The position numbers were made by a program, and so were the translations under genes. A stretch of DNA of 64,000 nucleotides, from positions 100,361 through 164,360 of the forward strand of contig PKXQ01000121.1 of NCBI GenBank assembly GCA_003132405.1. The letters run 5' to 3'. Numbering within the stretch: the stretch's first letter is position 1; the number at the start of each line of letters is the position of its first letter. Origin of the DNA: Acidobacteriaceae bacterium. Lineage in GTDB: Bacteria; Acidobacteriota; Terriglobia; Terriglobales; Acidobacteriaceae. The notes below the pieces were generated by a model. The model was given only the letters and a program-made list of their open reading frames with translations. It was not told where the DNA came from and made no database searches. Below are positions 1 through 7,494 of this stretch, in pieces.

Positions 1-661
1 CTCCTCGAGTCCTTTCCGATCGGCAAGAGGACCGAAGCCTACGACCGAATTATGCAAGGAGTGATTAACCGCTATCTCGAGGAGGATATGAACCCCTTGA
101 CTCATGATGGAAAGAGATACCGGGTGCCACGGTTCTTGCTGAACGACATCGTTCGATTTTGGAGAACCATGGCGGTCGACTTCGCCATGTAAACAACGAG
201 ATCGTGGGGGCAAAGGCTGGGGCATACGCAACGCAAAGCTCCGAATGTCTAGGAAACTGATTTTCGCATCCGGTCTCCTCGTCTGCTTTAGCGCGAACCT
301 GGAGCCAGATTTACAATCCAAGATTTCCACCGACAAAAGTGATATAAGGTTTCACCTAGCGAAGCACATTAGGGAGCTCACGCGCCTCAGCCCTCTCAGA
401 GTTATCGAGAGATCGATGATGCAGTACGACGTACCGGACTCAGTGGCAACGGACTTGTTTCAAGCCTACGCTGCGTTTCTAGGTGTGCTTGACAATAAGG
501 TGAAACGTGATGCCCTTGAGAATCTGCGGTCCCAGGATTCACGAACCAACTCCTTTAAAGAAATAAGGGAGATCAGCGATGTTTTTCAACGTTCTCTCGA
601 TCATATCTTCTTCGACAATTCTCTGGTTGCACCACTGACAAAGAAATACGGGGTTTTCTGA
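1..661 (+). pseudogene. Frameshifted C-terminal part of a nucleotidyltransferase-like protein
   Basis: Two open stretches in different frames seem to be one protein. Frame 1 enters from the window edge and stops at 190-192 after a segment ending RFWRTMAVDFAM. Frame 2 is open from before 191 to 661 and continues smoothly as KQRDRGGKGWGIRNAKLRMS, so a single-base indel near 185-193 would join them. An ATG at 245 could restart a 138-residue product but has no convincing ribosome binding site. The joined text reminds me of the C-terminal half of stand-alone nucleotidyltransferase proteins; this is a weak family call because the catalytic end lies outside the window. The stop overlaps the next start by one base (TGATG), implying translational coupling. 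It could be a real pseudogene, programmed frameshifting or a sequence error. Confidence 0.5.
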
Positions 662-1377
662 TGAGATGTATTGGATTTTCGACGGGCGCATTGGCACGGG
701 GTAACTTCCGCTTGGCTTTGGATATGCTAGCCGACAAGGATGTCAATGCAGTTGAATTGTCCGCACTACGGCGAGAAGAACTAGGTTCTCTGGTGGCGGA
801 ACTCGACAGACTTGACCTGTCTCGGTTCAGGCATATCTCATTTCATGCGCCCAGCTCAATAGAGCCGCCGTTCGAACAAGCTGTGTTGAAATTGCTCGCC
901 GAAGTGGCAACGAGAGGCTGGCCGATAATCGTTCACCCCGACGCCATGGTCAATCCATCAGAGTGGGCCTCCCTGCGAGATTCTCTGTGTATCGAGAACA
1001 TGGATAAGCGGAAGCCGGTTGGTCAAACCGCCCGACAGTTGGCCGAAATCTTTCAAGTGTTTCCCAACGCATCGCTTTGCTTCGATATCGGCCACGCGCG
1101 CCAGGTGGATCCTACGATGGTTGAGGCGTCAGTGATTTTGCGTACGTTCCGTCACCGGATTCGACAGCTTCACGTAAGTGAAGTGAACACTCAAAGCAAG
1201 CACGATCCCTTGAGCCTTGAATCAATTCTTGCCTTCCATAGAGTGGCCCATCTTCTCCCAGCCGACGCCCCAATCATCTTGGAAAGCCGGGTCGAGGAGT
1301 CGCAGATTGAAGAGGAGATTCAAAGCGCGATCAACGCATTGAATCCGCAACAGCTACTAGCGGTGGCTGGAGACTAA
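661..1377 (+). CDS. TIM-barrel protein of the sugar isomerase / AP endonuclease 2 superfamily
   Basis: This 238-residue protein resembles xylose-isomerase-like TIM barrels. Visible signatures are SFHAPS on an early strand, IIVHPDAM, a CIENMDKRK segment with the Glu-Asn pair, CFDIGHARQ (Asp and His expected to bind metal) and QLHVSEV near the C-terminus, so a divalent-metal active site is likely. The reaction cannot be told from sequence; family members include sugar epimerases, isomerases and DNA endonucleases. Its ATG overlaps the stop of the frameshifted upstream gene, so the two were probably one operon with a joint function. It runs tail to tail into the small gene that ends at 1380. Confidence 0.75.
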   Translation: MRCIGFSTGALARGNFRLALDMLADKDVNAVELSALRREELGSLVAELDRLDLSRFRHISFHAPSSIEPPFEQAVLKLLAEVATRGWPIIVHPDAMVNPSEWASLRDSLCIENMDKRKPVGQTARQLAEIFQVFPNASLCFDIGHARQVDPTMVEASVILRTFRHRIRQLHVSEVNTQSKHDPLSLESILAFHRVAHLLPADAPIILESRVEESQIEEEIQSAINALNPQQLLAVAGD

Positions 1378-1379
1378 CG

Positions 1380-1640
1380 CTACGATTGAGGTTGCCACTT
1401 AGAGCGAAGGCTCGCTAAGGCTGTAGCCGCACGAACAATGCGCCACCTATCCCGGTGTCCTCTGTTGGTGTCTCGAACGCGCTCTACAAGAATCGCTGCG
1501 GTTGGGTCAATCTCCCTAGCTCTTTCGATAGCCTCAGCTTGTGTTGCTTCGTAATCACTGATTCTTTCCGCGCCGGGCCTCCGAATCGCATAATCACCCT
1601 CATCTAGTCGCTGCTCAATAAACAATTTACCGCTCGGCAA
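1380..1640 (-). CDS. Small DUF2188-like protein
   Basis: An 86-residue protein if translation starts at the TTG at 1640. That start follows a GGGAG-type ribosome binding site and overlaps the end of the upstream gene by 14 bases, the usual arrangement for coupled genes. The body (EGDYAIRRPGAERISDY, then TQAEAIERAREI) matches the pattern of DUF2188 proteins, which have a short beta-hairpin followed by a helix. Reading further upstream in the same frame gives serine- and arginine-rich text that is a shadow of the neighbouring gene, so a longer start is unlikely. Molecular function is unknown. It is the last gene of a three-gene micro-operon. Confidence 0.6.
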   Translation of the reverse strand: MPSGKLFIEQRLDEGDYAIRRPGAERISDYEATQAEAIERAREIDPTAAILVERVRDTNRGHRDRWRIVRAATALASLRSKWQPQS

Positions 1641-1884
1641 AGTTCTCCCTTCTCTCTTTTGATAAAGGCCTGCGGACCGCTCGCTCGACAGCCTGCGGCA
1701 ACTTGACGGGCACGAAGTACTCCTCCGGGTACAAGTAGTCTTCGCCGGACTCATCAATGACGCGAATCTGATGATGCTTTAGGCCCGCTTTGTCTGGGAC
1801 GACTTGATAAATCTTGCGCAACTCAAGGGACGCGGCATAGCCCTTGTTGCCTATGCAGATCACGAAATGTGCTTCGCGTTTCAT
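1627..1884 (-). CDS. Small conserved hypothetical protein (85 aa)
   Basis: The 85-residue protein starts at ATG 1884, one base after the stop of the upstream gene (TAA-C-ATG). It contains FVICIGNKGYAASLELRKIY followed by RVIDESGEDYLYPEEYFVPV. I recognise this as a widespread small bacterial protein with no established function. A longer reading from 1974 adds residues that overlap the upstream gene and look non-coding. The middle position in a tightly packed three-gene operon supports it being real. Confidence 0.65.
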   Translation of the reverse strand: MKREAHFVICIGNKGYAASLELRKIYQVVPDKAGLKHHQIRVIDESGEDYLYPEEYFVPVKLPQAVERAVRRPLSKERRENFAER

Positions 1885-1885
1885 G

Positions 1886-2119
1886 TTAGTCAAGAATGCG
1901 CTTGATCTTGTATTCCTTCGCTCCGATGCCGTGCGCTTCGTACCAGTGGATTTCGGCATGGCATATCGTACCATCGAGAAACTCCACGTCAGCCGTGCCT
2001 TTCATCTTCCTCCAACGGTCCTTGCCGTAGGCCCTCCACAACCGCTTGCGTTCGCGAATGGCGCTGCCAGTAGCAATCGACTCCACGTTCGCGACTGGGC
2101 CGACAATCTTGAAATGCAT
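1886..2119 (-). CDS. Small conserved hypothetical protein (77 aa)
   Basis: First gene of the three-gene micro-operon. The 77-residue protein has a conserved core, [20 protein letters not shown], followed by [21 protein letters not shown] recognise this as a widespread small protein family whose role is unknown; the basic, aromatic C-terminus would suit nucleic-acid or protein binding, but that is only a guess. The next gene begins one base after its stop. Confidence 0.65.
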   Translation of the reverse strand: MHFKIVGPVANVESIATGSAIRERKRLWRAYGKDRWRKMKGTADVEFLDGTICHAEIHWYEAHGIGAKEYKIKRILD

Positions 2120-2166
2120 CCGCCACGACCGCTAGCTTTTCAGCCGCTCAGGTTCGGTGAGACGCT

Positions 2167-5142
2167 TTAGCTGCACCCGCTAGTGCTCCCGCAGCTCATG
2201 CACTTATAGCAGCTCCCATTCCGCACCATGATCGACCCGCAAACATGGCAACTCGGAGCATCTCCCATATCGATCATATTGGCGAGCGCGTCCGCCGCAT
2301 GCATCGAACCTACCCGCTGGTCGCTCGCCGTCGCCCCGCCGATCGACCCATTCAGATCGCCAATCCCTTCCGGCGCTGGCTGCGGCTTCGGCCGCAGGTT
2401 CTCGAACAGGAACTGCTGCTGTCCGCTCAGGAAGCGCATCTGCAGCCAGCGGAAAATGTAATCCATGATCGATTTGGCAAAGCCAATATCCGGATTGCTC
2501 GACCATCCGCTCGGCTCGAAGCGCGTATGCGCAAGCTTTTCGCAGAACAGTTTCAGCGGCACGCCATGCTGCAGCGAAATCGAAACCGCCAGCGCAAAGC
2601 TGTCCATCAGTCCCGATACGGTCGAGCCTTCTTTCGCCATCTTGATGAAAATCTCGCCCGGCTCGCCATCGGGATACAAGCCCACAATGATGTAACCTTC
2701 GTGGCCTCCAATGTTGAACTTATGCGTCACCGACATGCGCTCTTCTTTCAACTTATGCCGCACGGCGCGCGGGGGCGCATCCAGATTCTCATCCAGTGCC
2801 AACGCCGCAGCCGCTGCATTACGCGCCGCATCGTCCTTAGTAGAATTCGCCGTCTTCGAACCAGCCGCGGAAAGCGGCTGCGCCTGCTTACAGCCATCGC
2901 GATAAACCGCGACTGCCTTCAGGCCTAACTTCCAAGCCTGAATAAACGACTCCGAGATATCGTCAACCGTAGCCGCATTGGGTAAGTTGACCGTCTTCGA
3001 GATAGCTCCCGAGATAAACGGTTGAGCCGCCGCCATCATCTTCAAATGACCCATGTAATGAATCGACCGCGTCCCCTTAGCCGGCTTAAATGAGCAATCA
3101 AACACCGCTAAGTGCTCGTCCTTTACATGTGGAGCCCCTTCAATCGTTCCAGTAGCGTCGATGTAACTAACAATCGCGTCCGTCTGCTCGTGCGTGTACC
3201 CCAGCTTAAACAGCGCGCCCGGAACGGTATTATTGACAATCTTGATCATTCCACCGCCCACCAGCTTCTTGTACTTAATCAGCGCCAGGTCAGGTTCGAT
3301 GCCAGTTGTGTCGCAATCCATCATGAAGCCAATCGTCCCCGTAGGCGCGAGAACCGTCACCTGCGAGTTGCGATACCCATACTTCTCTCCATGAGAGAGC
3401 GCCTCGTCCCAGCACTGCTTACTAGCTTCAAATAGTGGGTCCGGAACATTCTTGTTATTGATGTTATTCACGCTAGCCCGGTGCATCCGTATCACATCCA
3501 AAAACGGCTCGCGATTGATATACCATCCCGGGCAAGCCGCACCCGGCATATCTTCCGCCTTAGTAACTCCCAGCCTCGTCTGCACCGTGTCAGTGATAGG
3601 AGTTAGCGGCCGACACTGTTCCGCGATCTTCGACGATTGCAGATAAGCCTCGCCGCACATAATGGCAGTCACACACGCAGCGTAATCTCTTCCCCCGTCG
3701 CTGTCATAAGGCAGCCCCGCAGCCATTAGCAAAGCCCCCAGATTAGCGTATCCCAATCCCAGCGGACGATAGTCATGCGAATTCTTCCCGATAATCTCGG
3801 TAGGATACCCGGCATTGTCCACCAGAATTTCCTGTGCTGTGATGGTGATGTCGACCGCGTGCCGGTAGGCTTCCACGTCAAAAGTCCCATTGGGCGCGAA
3901 CTTCAGCAGATTCAAACTCGCCAGATTGCATGCCGAATCATCCAGGAACATATACTCGCTGCACGGATTGCTGGCATTGATTCGAGCCGTGTTCTTCGAG
4001 GTATGCCAGCGATTGACAGTCGTGTCGTACTGCATCCCCGGATCCCCGCAGTGCCACGTAGCCTCGGAGATTTTAGACATCAGCTCTTTAGCTTTATAGG
4101 TTTTAACAACCCGCCCGTCTACGATTGACCGCGTAGGGAAATCCGTATCCCGAGTTACCGCCACCATGAAGTCATCAGTTACTCGAACCGAGTTATTCGC
4201 ATTTTGAAAGAAGATAGAGCTATAAGCATCCGAGTCAGGATGCGATCCGTCATAACCTTGTGCCACTAACGCGTGCGCCTTAGCCTCTTCTTTCGACTTA
4301 CATTCAATAAAGTCGACGATATCCGGATGGTCGATATTCAGAATAACCATCTTAGCCGCGCGCCGCGTCTTGCCTCCCGACTTAATAACTCCAGCAAACG
4401 CATCGAAGCCCTTCATAAAGCTCAGCGGACCGCTAGCCGTCCCGCCACCACTCAAAACTTCGGTCGAAGAGCGCAGCGGCGAGAGATTTGTTCCCGTGCC
4501 CGATCCCCACTTAAACAGCATGCCTTCGGTCTTCGCCAGCGTCAGAATCGAATCGAGCGAGTCTTTCACCGAATTAATGAAACAGGCAGAGCACTGCGGC
4601 CGCGTGTATCCGGTAACGCCAAATTCCACCTGATTGGTCGTCGCATTCCAGTGCCAATTGGTAGCATCCGATTTCGGCTCGACGCGTTCGCAGCCCACGT
4701 TGAACCACACCGGCGAATTGAACGCCATGTGCTGCCGAATCAGCAGGTGCACGAGCTCATCGTGAAAAGTAGCTGCGTCTTCGCTAGTGCGGAAGTATCC
4801 ATCCTTCACGCCCCAGTCACGAATCGTCTCCGCGACGCGCGCCACCAGTTGCCGCACGCCCGTTTCGCGCTCGCCCGTGCCAATCTGCCCATGAAGATAT
4901 TTCGACGCGACAATATTGGTCGCGGTCATTGACCAGTCTTTCGGAACCTCCACATCCTTCTGCTCAAAAATCATCCCGCCCTGCGAGTCGGTGATCTGCG
5001 CGTTGCGCAACTCCCACTCGACTTCGTTATAAGGCGAGATGCCGGCCTTGGTGAAAAAACGGCGAAAGGTTAAACCACCATTGGGCTTCCGATCGGCAGC
5101 AGGAATAGACTGAGTTTTGATTTGGTCTCGCACTTCGGGCAT
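2167..5142 (-). CDS. nrdJ: Vitamin B12-dependent (class II) ribonucleotide reductase
   Basis: Reduces ribonucleotides to deoxyribonucleotides using adenosylcobalamin as radical source, independent of oxygen. At 991 residues it matches the long NrdJ type. PQCSACF near residues 182-188 supplies a conserved Cys pair region, and the active-site motif NPCSE (Asn392, Cys394, Glu396) is followed by DDSACNLASLNL. The C-terminus has the Cys-rich tail expected for redox turnover (SCHVCGSI, CYKCMSCGS, final CS). ATG 5142 is preceded by an AGGAGAAGG ribosome binding site. I looked for a cobalamin riboswitch upstream and did not find a convincing B12 box. No other reductase class is seen in the window. 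Confidence 0.97.
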   Translation of the reverse strand: MPEVRDQIKTQSIPAADRKPNGGLTFRRFFTKAGISPYNEVEWELRNAQITDSQGGMIFEQKDVEVPKDWSMTATNIVASKYLHGQIGTGERETGVRQLVARVAETIRDWGVKDGYFRTSEDAATFHDELVHLLIRQHMAFNSPVWFNVGCERVEPKSDATNWHWNATTNQVEFGVTGYTRPQCSACFINSVKDSLDSILTLAKTEGMLFKWGSGTGTNLSPLRSSTEVLSGGGTASGPLSFMKGFDAFAGVIKSGGKTRRAAKMVILNIDHPDIVDFIECKSKEEAKAHALVAQGYDGSHPDSDAYSSIFFQNANNSVRVTDDFMVAVTRDTDFPTRSIVDGRVVKTYKAKELMSKISEATWHCGDPGMQYDTTVNRWHTSKNTARINASNPCSEYMFLDDSACNLASLNLLKFAPNGTFDVEAYRHAVDITITAQEILVDNAGYPTEIIGKNSHDYRPLGLGYANLGALLMAAGLPYDSDGGRDYAACVTAIMCGEAYLQSSKIAEQCRPLTPITDTVQTRLGVTKAEDMPGAACPGWYINREPFLDVIRMHRASVNNINNKNVPDPLFEASKQCWDEALSHGEKYGYRNSQVTVLAPTGTIGFMMDCDTTGIEPDLALIKYKKLVGGGMIKIVNNTVPGALFKLGYTHEQTDAIVSYIDATGTIEGAPHVKDEHLAVFDCSFKPAKGTRSIHYMGHLKMMAAAQPFISGAISKTVNLPNAATVDDISESFIQAWKLGLKAVAVYRDGCKQAQPLSAAGSKTANSTKDDAARNAAAAALALDENLDAPPRAVRHKLKEERMSVTHKFNIGGHEGYIIVGLYPDGEPGEIFIKMAKEGSTVSGLMDSFALAVSISLQHGVPLKLFCEKLAHTRFEPSGWSSNPDIGFAKSIMDYIFRWLQMRFLSGQQQFLFENLRPKPQPAPEGIGDLNGSIGGATASDQRVGSMHAADALANMIDMGDAPSCHVCGSIMVRNGSCYKCMSCGSTSGCS

Positions 5143-5332
5143 TTCCTTCTCCTAAATTAGATGATGGCAAAGAGCAGTCGATCTACAACAACCGTCTCAA
5201 ATAAATTTTTCAAATAAAAACGGCTGCGCGGCAACCGCTTAGGTCGCTTTTCAGCGCCTCGCCCTCATGGGCCATGGATTTCGAAGAGCTAATGGAATCG
5301 CCGACGCGATATCCCGATGCGAAGCCGGCTCT

Positions 5333-5563
5333 CTACGGAGCCGGATCGCCCTGCAGGCGTTTTCGGTAATTGTGTTCTGGGAACGCTACGGGGTTGGTTG
5401 CGTGCGCCGTCGGCGCAGCCAATACGGACTTCACCGTAGCCCGGCCGAGTGCCGCACTTTCCTCGCCTGGGCAGATGACGACGCCTGCCTTGGAATCGCT
5501 GGCCGGACATTCAATACCGTGACGGGCGAAAGAGGCGGCAACTAGATTCATTAATGCTTCCAT
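5333..5563 (-). CDS. Possible small protein (76 aa), unknown
   Basis: A 76-residue frame starting MEALMNLVAASFARHGIECP. The ATG at 5563 has a TAGGAG ribosome binding site at good spacing, which is the main support. It has no membrane segment and no motif I recognise; it carries two Cys, in GIECP and VVICPG. An earlier ATG at 5629 in the same frame lacks such a site. It lies between nrdJ and a repeat-rich gap, so it may be a short orphan gene. Confidence 0.4.
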   Translation of the reverse strand: MEALMNLVAASFARHGIECPASDSKAGVVICPGEESAALGRATVKSVLAAPTAHATNPVAFPEHNYRKRLQGDPAP

Positions 5564-5635
5564 CGGGGCTCCTAGGGCGCGAACCGAGACGGGGGCGAGC
5601 CGTCTCTCTATCAACTTAAAATCTCTCAATGAATT

Positions 5636-5671
5636 CCCCCGGAGGGATGCCTGGCGAGGCCAGACCGGGGG
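5636..5671. repeat. Nested GC-rich inverted repeat
   Basis: CCCCCGG at 5636-5642 pairs with CCGGGGG at 5665-5671, enclosing a second hairpin GCCTGGCGAGGC. There is no T-run on either side, so it is not an obvious terminator. It lies upstream of the small gene at 5333-5563. Confidence 0.55.
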
Positions 5672-5740
5672 AAGTCACCTCTTGTTTCGATTGCCCATCC
5701 ACTCCGGAGGAATGGGTTCCCGTGGCGGGGAAGACACAAG

Positions 5741-5761
5741 ATCCTTCGCTTCGCGAAGGAT
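5741..5761. repeat. Perfect 9-bp hairpin
   Basis: ATCCTTCGC at 5741-5749 and GCGAAGGAT at 5753-5761 form a perfect stem with a three-base loop. The core CTTCGC/GCGAAG resembles one arm of the dispersed GAGCGAAGCGAAGGA repeats elsewhere in the window. Confidence 0.6.
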
Positions 5762-5925
5762 TTCGGCAGCGGACTAAACGCCCGCTCCTCAACTTTGTGT
5801 CTCGCCCCTGGTTTTTATCGTCTCTGCCTCCTTCTGGAGGTCTGCTAAAAAACTGCTCTGGGATGCTTAACGTACTCCCGTATATGGTGCCTGTCAAGAG
5901 ATAAACACAACATCTGGTAGCTCGA

Positions 5926-5975
5926 AAGTGTTAAGGGTATCTAAGAAGCCAAGTGTTAAGGGTATCTAAGAAGCC
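5926..5975. repeat. 25-bp tandem duplication
   Basis: AAGTGTTAAGGGTATCTAAG plus five more bases occurs twice head to tail (5926-5950 and 5951-5975) with no mismatch, then begins a third time before diverging into CCAAGTTTCAAGG. It is intergenic and looks like recent slippage. Confidence 0.85.
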
Positions 5976-6037
5976 AAGTTTCAAGGTTTCCGAGATTTCA
6001 AAACCCGCCCCAGCATCCAGGCTTGAAGCTTTTCCCG

Positions 6038-6367
6038 TTAAGCACTCGCGCGGTTGCGCGTCTCCACGGAGGCCGGAGGCACCGACTGGGCGAGCACGCT
6101 CGGTACTCCGCGGGCCGAAAGCTTCTTTTCCAGCGATTGATGTTGCGCAGGCCCGGGCTGCGTTCCCGCCAGCGGCACATAAATGTCTTCGAACAGAGCT
6201 TGATTGGTGATGCGTTTTATACCGTCGGAAAATTCGACGAGATAATCGCCGGGCTGGCCCGATTGTTCGCGGCCGAGTGCGTCGGTGAAAGCAAGTGGTC
6301 GGGTGAGTTGACGAGCGCGCACCAGAAAACGCGTGCGGTAGACGGTCCATTGACTCTCAGCGTTCAT
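6038..6367 (-). CDS. Conserved hypothetical protein, possibly Acidobacteria-specific
   Basis: A soluble protein of 109 residues from ATG 6367, which has an AAGGAAG ribosome binding site just upstream; in-frame starts at 6406 and 6415 are possible but weakly supported. The conserved-looking core is VYRTRFLVRARQL, then DALGREQSGQPGDYLVEFSDG and ITNQALFEDIYVPL, which suggests a small beta-rich fold. The last 35 residues are less ordered and Pro/Ser rich. Function is unknown. Confidence 0.55.
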   Translation of the reverse strand: MNAESQWTVYRTRFLVRARQLTRPLAFTDALGREQSGQPGDYLVEFSDGIKRITNQALFEDIYVPLAGTQPGPAQHQSLEKKLSARGVPSVLAQSVPPASVETRNRASA

Positions 6368-7018
6368 AGCTTCCTTCGCTTCCTCAAGGGGAGGGGCTGT
6401 TTTCATTGCTCGCATTCTCGTTATGAGTTTCGTCCGGGCACGGTCGGCGCACGGCGGATAAGTCTTTGCAAGTGGAGTGACTCTACGCGCACTAACGAAG
6501 CCCGGTCAATTCCATAAGAATGGTGCAATGGTGGAATTCTGGCTCCCGGATTGGATGTGATAAATCTGACGGAATCTCGGCCCGAATCAAACGGCGGTTG
6601 GCGCACAAGGGGCGGGGATTAGCGGTTGGCGGCAAACTATCGCCAAAGCTTTTTCGGCATGCAGACGGAATTTGCACAACGGGTGCACAGGTTAGGAACA
6701 GTTCGCGCTTGTCGCCGCTCAAGTGGCGTATGCCGCATGTCTCTCCCCTATCGGGAATAACCGAAACGCCGCCTATTGCCCTCCAGTCAAGTCGGCCAGC
6801 TTCCGCAATTTAACCGTCGCGTCATTCGAGATATCCTGCCGCAACCATGCCAAGCGAAAGAAACGTGATCAATCTTCCTCCGTTTTAACGAAGTCCTGCC
6901 GTCCCCCGTGCACCCCCGTGTCCTCCGTGGTTAATGATTTCTCACACGCAACCTAACGTTAAACAGCGCGGTCGCAAGCCGCGTGTAGTGGGATAATGTT
7001 TCTCAACGGAGGCCGCCT
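6368..7018. other. 650-bp gap without recognised genes
   Basis: Short frames exist on both strands between 6492 and 6956 but none has a ribosome binding site or a recognisable product. Near 6900-6935 there is a CCGTGTCCTCCGTGGTTAA-like phrase that recurs loosely at 9427-9445 and 30843-30868. No tRNA-like fold was seen. Confidence 0.5.
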
Positions 7019-7375
7019 ATGGGCAGTGTGGCTCTTTTGCAATCTTTGAAGGAAGGCATTCTTGGCCAGGCGAGCGTTAAGACAATCTACGGCGACGCGA
7101 TCTCCGCCCACGGAAAGACGATCATCCCCGTGGCAAAAGTCATGTACGGCTACGGAGCCGGCGCAGGCACCGGAGGAGTCGGCGATACCAGCGCCCGCGG
7201 CGAAGGCGGCGGTGGTGGCGGCGGAGTCCGCGTCGTTCCTCTTGGAGTAATCGAGGTAAGTGACCAGTCAACCCGTTTCGTCCCCATCACCAACCGGAAG
7301 AAGATGGCCGGAGCGGTATTGGCGGGAATTGTCTTCGGCATCTGGTTCGGATGGCGCAGAAGCAGATCGCGCTAG
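7019..7375 (+). CDS. GerW/YtfJ family protein
   Basis: A 118-residue protein with the features of the GerW (Spore_YtfJ) family: an N-terminal SVKTIYGDAISAHGKTIIPV segment, a Gly-rich middle (GAGAGTGGVGDTSARGEGGG) and VRVVPLGVIEVSD. A hydrophobic segment near the C-terminus (AGAVLAGIVFGIWFGW) followed by Arg/Ser suggests a membrane anchor. In Firmicutes relatives act in spore germination; in a diderm non-sporeformer the role is unknown. ATG 7019 is preceded by GGAGG. Confidence 0.8.
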   Translation: MGSVALLQSLKEGILGQASVKTIYGDAISAHGKTIIPVAKVMYGYGAGAGTGGVGDTSARGEGGGGGGGVRVVPLGVIEVSDQSTRFVPITNRKKMAGAVLAGIVFGIWFGWRRSRSR

Positions 7376-7393
7376 AAATATTTCAAGGTCTCC

Positions 7394-7475
7394 TAAAAAG
7401 TTCAAAGGACCGCAGGGTCTAAGAATGCCCCAGATCACCTGGGCCTCAGAACCGCGCGGTCTTTCAAACTTTGCA
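7394..7475. terminator. Long imperfect inverted repeat between convergent genes
   Basis: AAAGTTCAAAGGACCGC near 7398-7413 is nearly complementary to GCGGTCTTTCAAACTTT at 7456-7472, enclosing a smaller GCCCCAG/CTGGGCC hairpin. It lies exactly between two genes that end towards each other (7375 and 7495), so a bidirectional terminator is the simplest reading. There is no clean T-run. Confidence 0.4.
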
Positions 7476-7494
7476 ACCGTGAAACCTGCCCTTA

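Larger units (their letters stand above)
5564..6037. other. Gene-poor gap with hairpins and a tandem repeat
   Basis: No convincing gene is present; the open frames on both strands are shadows of one another. It holds a nested GC hairpin (5636-5671), a perfect short hairpin (5741-5761), a 25-base tandem repeat (5926-5975) and a TTTCAAGGTTTC motif (5974-6000) that recurs at the right edge of the window. Confidence 0.6.

Noticed and set aside
5143..5332. Cobalamin riboswitch upstream of nrdJ
   Set aside because: Looked for because NrdJ is B12-dependent, but no B12-box-like sequence or plausible fold was seen in the 190 bases before the start.
5629..5904. Overlapping 91- and 93-codon frames on both strands
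   Set aside because: They read through hairpin repeats and lack ribosome binding sites; the open frames follow from GC-rich palindromic DNA.
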